DNA of 64,000 bases from Oxalobacteraceae bacterium (GTDB lineage Bacteria > Pseudomonadota > Gammaproteobacteria > Burkholderiales > Burkholderiaceae_D), in assembly GCA_013284265.1 (NCBI GenBank), contig JABTBR010000010.1:1-64000 (forward strand), in the 5' to 3' direction. The notes beneath the pieces are model-generated. The model made no database searches and was not told the origin of the DNA. It saw only the letters and a list, made by a program, of their open reading frames with translations. Made by a program: the position numbers and the translations under genes. Numbering within the stretch: position 1 is the stretch's first letter; each line of letters opens with the position of its first letter. This document shows, in pieces, positions 59,608 through 64,000 of the stretch.

Positions 59608-60483
59608 ATGAAGGACTTCAATCCCTGTGCCCTATTGCTGGCGACGCTGCTGTGCTACCTGTCGCCAGGCGCATCGGCGGCAGATCAGGACAGGGCCGCA
59701 GGACCTGCCGTTGCCGATGCCGGCACAGCCACGCCCACCGTGGAAGTGACGGCCGTGCGCGATGATAGGGACGAGAAATCCTATCGAAAGATACTCGATG
59801 GCATGGATGTATTCGAAAAGAATCGTCAACTGGCCCCAGGTGCGGCATTGCGCTTCAAGGTACTGCCGCGCCAGCCCGGCGTCGACCTCCAGGGCCTGGT
59901 CCTCCAGTTGCGCGGGGAGCACACAAAAATAGCCATCCCCGTGAATGCGGACATGAGCTTCAGCCTGCCCAGGGACCCCGTCGCGGCGCAAGACGATGCC
60001 ATTGTAGCGAGCAATCGCAAATCGAAGAGCCTGACCTGGCGTGCCGAGATTCGCAGTCCCGGCATGCCGGCCAAAACCCGGCGGCTGGGTGACTTGCTGC
60101 TTGAGTGTAAGGTTGGGATGGTGGCGGACCTGGTTGCCTACGTTCCCACACCCATCAATGTCCTGATCACGAAGCTGCCTGATCCATGTCGCTCCCTGTC
60201 GATCAATATGTTCTACTTCACCGAGCGCCCCTTGTTCAGCGTGACGCTGTCGCATGGCACGCGGCGCCTGGTTCTCCCCGCTGCTCAGTTGCATGGTCCG
60301 GACATGCCGGTATTGACCTCGCTGCAGGACTGGTATTTCCTGCGGGACCGGGCTTTCATGATGCAGTTCAAACCTTTGTACGAGCAAGGGTGGCCGGACG
60401 ACACAATGCTTGAGTTCGACTACATGGATGAGGATGCGGCAAGCAGCGGCGAGCAGACACACGTGGCGGGAACAGGACAATGA
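59608..60483 (+). CDS. Secreted protein of unknown function
   Basis: The 291-residue protein has a signal peptide ending around GASA (residue 25). The mature part is predicted beta-rich (VDLQGLVLQLRGEHTKIAIPVNADMSFSLPRD, RRLVLPAAQLHGPD) and has no recognised domain or conserved active site. AAGGA lies six bases before the ATG at 59608. Its stop overlaps the start of the small lipoprotein gene (ATGA), so the two are expressed together. An envelope role is the only inference justified. Confidence 0.65.
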   Translation: MKDFNPCALLLATLLCYLSPGASAADQDRAAGPAVADAGTATPTVEVTAVRDDRDEKSYRKILDGMDVFEKNRQLAPGAALRFKVLPRQPGVDLQGLVLQLRGEHTKIAIPVNADMSFSLPRDPVAAQDDAIVASNRKSKSLTWRAEIRSPGMPAKTRRLGDLLLECKVGMVADLVAYVPTPINVLITKLPDPCRSLSINMFYFTERPLFSVTLSHGTRRLVLPAAQLHGPDMPVLTSLQDWYFLRDRAFMMQFKPLYEQGWPDDTMLEFDYMDEDAASSGEQTHVAGTGQ

Positions 60484-60827
60484 GAGCGATTGCGATGGCA
60501 CTGGCACTGGCCCTGACGATCATGCTGACAGCATGCGCGACGACCGGCAATGGCAAGGCGAAAACATTAACTGGCGAGGAAGCCGCACGCATCCTGGTGA
60601 TCGGCAAGACATCCAAGGCAGATGTCAGCGCGGCGCTGGGCGAAGCCCACATCACCCGCTTCGACAGCGGCTACGAGCTGTGGCTGTACGGGGTAGGCGT
60701 ACCCAGGATGGTGGACTCCCTGCCGTGGTTCAACCTGGTATTGAGCAGCGCGGACAACCAAAGGGAACTCACTGTTCTGTTCGATAAATCCGGCATCGTC
60801 AGGAAGTACCAAATGCGCGAGAAATAG
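60480..60827 (+). CDS. Small SmpA/OmlA-like lipoprotein
   Basis: This 115-residue protein has lipobox MLTAC (Cys19) after a short hydrophobic signal. The mature part is similar to the SmpA/OmlA (BamE-like) domain (LTGEEAARILVIGKTSKADVSAALGEAHITRFDSGYELWLYG), a small alpha/beta fold that helps outer-membrane protein assembly. True BamE is usually elsewhere and essential; this is probably a paralogue. It overlaps the preceding gene by four bases. Its stop codon lies in a 14-base tandem repeat. Confidence 0.75.
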   Translation: MRAIAMALALALTIMLTACATTGNGKAKTLTGEEAARILVIGKTSKADVSAALGEAHITRFDSGYELWLYGVGVPRMVDSLPWFNLVLSSADNQRELTVLFDKSGIVRKYQMREK

Positions 60828-60875
60828 TGGCTGAGAAATAGTGGCTGAGAAATAGTGACTGAGAAATAGTGACTG
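60820..60875 (+). repeat. Four tandem 14-base repeats at the lipoprotein stop codon
   Basis: The unit AGAAATAGTGGCTG occurs four times head to tail, at 60820-60833, 60834-60847, 60848-60861 and 60862-60875. The last two copies have A for G at position 11 of the unit. The stop codon (60825-60827) is in the first copy; later copies are downstream. It is probably a slippage-made minisatellite. Confidence 0.9.
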
Positions 60876-60955
60876 GAACCGAGCGCTGCGAACGAATGCG
60901 CAAGCGCCGGCTACACCGTGCGGCGCTTGCGCGTTCTGCGGCAAGAGTGGTTCGC

Positions 60956-61429
60956 TCAGGACCCCACTTTCTGGCTGGCCCAGTATCCGTAATCGACCTG
61001 GACGTTCTCCAGCAGCTCCATCAAATTGGTGGCCTGGCTGCTCATCAAAGCGCCGAATTGCGACATCAGGTTGAACTGCTTTTCCATCAGCTTCGACATG
61101 GTGTTGGCTTGCCGGATCTGGGAATAATCGTCGGCCAGGATCGCGCAGCCTTTGCCCAAGTCCTGCTGCTGTTTTTGCAGACGCTTGACGATTGCCGATT
61201 GCAGCTGAACCCATTCACCCCAGACCACCGGGTCGCTCAGGCGCATCGCCAGGCCTGCACTCAGCAAGCCATTGTGGAACTGGCGGGCGGTCTGTCTTTG
61301 CAGCAGGTGCCTGGCCGTCAATGCATGGGCCAGCGGCGCCGGTGCGCTTGAGGCAAGCAGTTTAGGCCAGACCAGGGCATCCGGTACATAGCTCGGTTTC
61401 AAGCCGATGGAAACAGGAAGTTTGCTCAT
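60956..61429 (-). CDS. Phasin-like helical protein next to PHB depolymerase
   Basis: The 157-residue protein is almost entirely helical, with amphipathic stretches such as VWGEWVQLQSAIVKRLQKQQQDL and ANTMSKLMEKQFNLMSQFGALMSSQATNLMELL. This resembles phasins, the proteins that coat polyhydroxybutyrate granules, but the match is by pattern and context rather than a clear signature. TGGAGAA lies six bases before the ATG at 61429. It starts 18 bases after the depolymerase stop on the same strand, so the two are cotranscribed. Confidence 0.6.
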   Translation of the reverse strand: MSKLPVSIGLKPSYVPDALVWPKLLASSAPAPLAHALTARHLLQRQTARQFHNGLLSAGLAMRLSDPVVWGEWVQLQSAIVKRLQKQQQDLGKGCAILADDYSQIRQANTMSKLMEKQFNLMSQFGALMSSQATNLMELLENVQVDYGYWASQKVGS

Positions 61430-61447
61430 GATATTCTCCAATGGCGC

Positions 61448-62527
61448 TCAAGCGCACAGGCGTTCGAGCATGCGGTGGATGGCCTTGATCTGCACCGCCT
61501 CGCGCGAGTAGTAGTCGGGCGCCTGCGCGGAAGGGCTGGTATAGCCCCACCAATCCCAGCAGCCGTCCGGATTCTGGACTTCACCCGTGTCCATGCCCTC
61601 GACCTGGGGATAGAGCACGATGATGTCGTTACTCTCCGCCATGTGGTTATAGCCGGTGGTGGTGTAGTAGCGATTACCATAGGGCGGCTGGTCGGCGCTG
61701 TCTGCGCGGCCGTTGACGTAGTCGGTGTAGTTGTAGCCTTGCTTGCAGCCATGCAGGGCAATGTGTACGCGCGGCTCTTTCACTTCTCCAGATGCAACCC
61801 GCGAAGGAATATAGACATAGCCAAAATGGCTCATGCTTGCGCGCGCCTCGCTCTCGACAAAGAATTCGCGCTGATCGAAGCGCAGCAATTGCCCTGTCGG
61901 GTGCTCAGCCGCAGGCTGCAGGCCATCATAGATATGGCGCAGGATGTCGTGAGACTGCATGAAGCCGCCATTGTTGATATACGGTGGCTGATTTTTGTCC
62001 AGCACCGAGTCTTCCGGATTGTCGGTGATGATGCTGTGCCCGGCCGGCACGTCGTCCCGATAAGTGATGTTGTCCGGCTTTACGCCCAGCAGCTCGTAGA
62101 AATGACGGGTGCGCGCCACCACGTCGGAAAAGACGACATCGTCCGCGCTGCCGGTGAAAATGTAGAGGCGGTCATCGGCCAGGTTGGCGACGTCGTCTAT
62201 CATGCCTGCCCCGGCGGTCTGCTGGGCCAGCCTGGCCAGCCGCTGGGCATCCGGCGCGGTCTGCGGAATCAGCGGGTTCATGCAGATAAACAGGGAATTT
62301 TCGATGCAGGCGTCTTCCGTTGTCATCAGCCCGGGCGCCAGATGGGTCTCGGCGCAGCGGAACGGTCCGCCGGCGATGATGCCGGCGCCGGCGAAGCTGG
62401 CCGAGTGGGCCAGGTGCAGTTGCACTGTCATAAAAGCGCCGGACGACAAACCGGAAATCGAGTTATCGCGTTTGGACGCCCGGTAGGAACCGAGTTGTAT
62501 CACTTTTTCGTTTGGACTTGCAGCCAT
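61448..62527 (-). CDS. phaZ: Polyhydroxybutyrate depolymerase (type 2 catalytic domain)
   Basis: The 359-residue alpha/beta hydrolase has the lipase box GLSSG at residues 26-30 (catalytic Ser28), and the conserved downstream blocks IFTGSADDVVFSDVV (Asp), HIALHGCKQGY and YNHMAESNDIIVLYPQ. This is the type 2 arrangement, with the Ser motif near the N terminus. There is no signal peptide or substrate-binding domain, so it probably mobilises the cell's own granules. ATG at 62527 has AGGAGG seven bases upstream; the frame also allows ATG 62551. The phasin-like gene follows. The product is 3-hydroxybutyrate oligomer or monomer. Confidence 0.87.
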   Translation of the reverse strand: MAASPNEKVIQLGSYRASKRDNSISGLSSGAFMTVQLHLAHSASFAGAGIIAGGPFRCAETHLAPGLMTTEDACIENSLFICMNPLIPQTAPDAQRLARLAQQTAGAGMIDDVANLADDRLYIFTGSADDVVFSDVVARTRHFYELLGVKPDNITYRDDVPAGHSIITDNPEDSVLDKNQPPYINNGGFMQSHDILRHIYDGLQPAAEHPTGQLLRFDQREFFVESEARASMSHFGYVYIPSRVASGEVKEPRVHIALHGCKQGYNYTDYVNGRADSADQPPYGNRYYTTTGYNHMAESNDIIVLYPQVEGMDTGEVQNPDGCWDWWGYTSPSAQAPDYYSREAVQIKAIHRMLERLCA

Positions 62528-62825
62528 ATTGAGCCTCCTGGTGAACGCCATATCGGCGTCAACGGACTATACTGTCGCTCGAAATGCCATCTATAGCGTT
62601 TGATCAAGCAGGCAGCCGATCTGGATAAATGCGCTGGCCAGCCATGGGTTCACTTTCCGCAAGCTAGTCGCGCCCGCCCCCGCAGCCGTGGCAACGCCCC
62701 GGTGTTGAAGCTGAAGCATATGCTCACCAGGGCAACTGGAAAATATTCAATTGTCACAGCGTTGGATAATTGCGAAGACTGAGCGGCACCCTGTGTTGCC
62801 GCACATCAGGGGACATTGGATTGCG

Positions 62826-64000
62826 TCATTTGATCAGCGCACCATCGTCAAGCCGCGTGCCGCCGCGGCAGACGCGTTCGAGTTCGCCGTGCGTGACCGG
62901 CCGGCCATACAGATAGCCCTGGAAAGCCGTGCATCCCGCCGCTGTCAGAAACTTTTCCTGTTCCACGGTTTCGACGCCCTCCGCGATGACGTCGAGTTGC
63001 AAGCTATGGGCCAGGGCAACGATGGTGCGGGCGATGGCCGCATCATTGGGATCGGTCAGCACATCGTTGACGAAGGAGCGGTCGATCTTGAGCTGGTCCA
63101 GCGGCAGGGCTTTCAGATAGGCCAGCGAGGAATAGCCGGTGCCAAAGTCATCGAGCGAGAACCGGATGCCCAGGGCCTGCAGCGCCGCCATCTTGCCGGC
63201 GACCTCGGAGACGCCGGTCATCAGCACGCTCTCGGTCAGCTCCAGTTTCAGCCGCCGCACATTGGCGCCGCTGGTTTTTAATATCTTGCGTACCTGGGCG
63301 ACGAAAGGGCCATGATTGAACTGGTGCAGGCTGACATTGACTGCCACACTCAGGTGTTCCATAGGGGCAGCTGGGCCCAGCGGGCCAGCTGGACGCAGGC
63401 CGTCTCGAGTACCCATAAGCCCAAGGGAAGGATCAGCCCGGTCTCCTCCGCCAGTCCGATGAAGTCCGCCGGTCCCACGATGCCGCGTTCAGGATGGTGC
63501 CAGCGCAGCAAGGCCTCGGCGCCTACCATGCGGCCGGCACCGTCGACCTGGGGCTGATAGTGAAGCACGAACTGCTTGCGCTCGAGCGCACTGCGCAGAT
63601 CGGCTTCCAGCGCGGCGCGCGCCAGCATCGCCGCTTCCATCGCCGGATCGAAGAAGCGCACCGTATTGCGCCCTGCGGCCTTGGCACGGTACATCGCCAG
63701 GTCGGCCTGTTTCATCGCCTCTTCGCCGGCCAGGCTGTGCCCTGAAAACATGGTGGCGCCTATGCTGGCGGTGCATTGATGGGTCTCGGCGCCAAGTTCC
63801 ACCCGGCTGTTCAAGGCCACCAGCATCTTTTCGGCGATGGTCTTGGCATGCAGGGCCGCCTCGGACGCTTCCGGCCCCAGATTGGACAGCAGCAGCACGA
63901 ATTCATCGCCGCCCAGACGGGACAAGGTATCCTCGGCCCGCACATTCTGGCTCAGGATGTCGGCGACCTTGGTCAACAGCACGTCCCCGGTGCTGTGGCC
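62826..64000 (-). pseudogene. GGDEF-EAL c-di-GMP protein, frameshifted and cut by the window end
   Basis: The visible part, read on the minus strand from 64000, contains a GGDEF domain (GGDEF with I-site RAED upstream; RLGGDEFVLLL) and the start of an EAL domain (EALLRWHHPERG). At about 63364-63367 the frame breaks: one frame ends WAQLPLWNT and stops at 63350, while the next frame continues directly with MEHLSVAVNVSLHQF, ELTESVLM, DDFGTGYSSLAYLKALPLDQLKIDRSFV and AEGVET. Adding one C in the C4 run restores a single protein. The gene 5' end lies beyond the window. Catalytic motifs of both domains are intact, so a sequencing error is as likely as inactivation. Confidence 0.8.

Overview
The window looks like a piece of the main chromosome of a GC-rich betaproteobacterium, most likely an Oxalobacteraceae member (Massilia, Duganella or Janthinobacterium type). 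This is inferred from the betaproteobacterial EF-G sequence, the polyhydroxybutyrate enzymes, the many c-di-GMP and two-component proteins, and a dispersed palindromic repeat. No rRNA, tRNA, CRISPR array or complete insertion sequence was seen.

Positions 1-28,300 are mostly core and sensory genes. They comprise outer-membrane phospholipase A, a stand-alone EF-G, a DUF5009-type membrane acyltransferase, a soluble histidine kinase, a repeat-rich DUF2799 lipoprotein, a TRAP transporter without its binding protein, an OmpA-type porin, a glycine-rich-tail protein, a propeller-GGDEF sensor, a beta-lactamase-fold serine hydrolase, a solitary tyrosine recombinase, a class III nucleotide cyclase with TPRs, an OsmC-YcaO fusion, and an HD-GYP response regulator next to a very large hybrid kinase.

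Positions about 28,330-39,900 form a visibly more AT-rich block. Every recognisable gene lies on the minus strand and many are defence-like: a TrlF-type PHP-ATPase paired with a GIY-YIG nuclease, a HEPN-like protein broken by a frameshift, a TIR protein behind an XRE-ImmA regulator/protease and an unknown partner, and a compact McrB-McrC restriction pair. I read it as a defence island inserted between the hybrid kinase and the flavin operon. It is the most likely place for an undescribed system.

Positions 39,950-44,030 hold a tight four-gene operon: PepSY, DUF2271, PepSY-flavodoxin-reductase and ApbE. It fits an extracytosolic, covalently flavinylated electron-transfer chain. A near-consensus FNR site sits about 41.5 bases upstream of the predicted start of transcription. 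Divergent from it are a CDF metal exporter and a P-type ATPase, followed on the minus strand by an ArsA ATPase with a fused thioredoxin-like domain.

Positions 50,260-64,000 return to ordinary chromosomal content: a chemoreceptor with a CheR-binding tail, a LysR/RidA divergent pair, an AraC regulator, an M64 metallopeptidase, a KfrA-like DNA-binding coiled-coil protein, a QseBC-like two-component system, two small envelope proteins, a polyhydroxybutyrate depolymerase with a phasin-like partner, and a frameshifted GGDEF-EAL gene cut by the window end.
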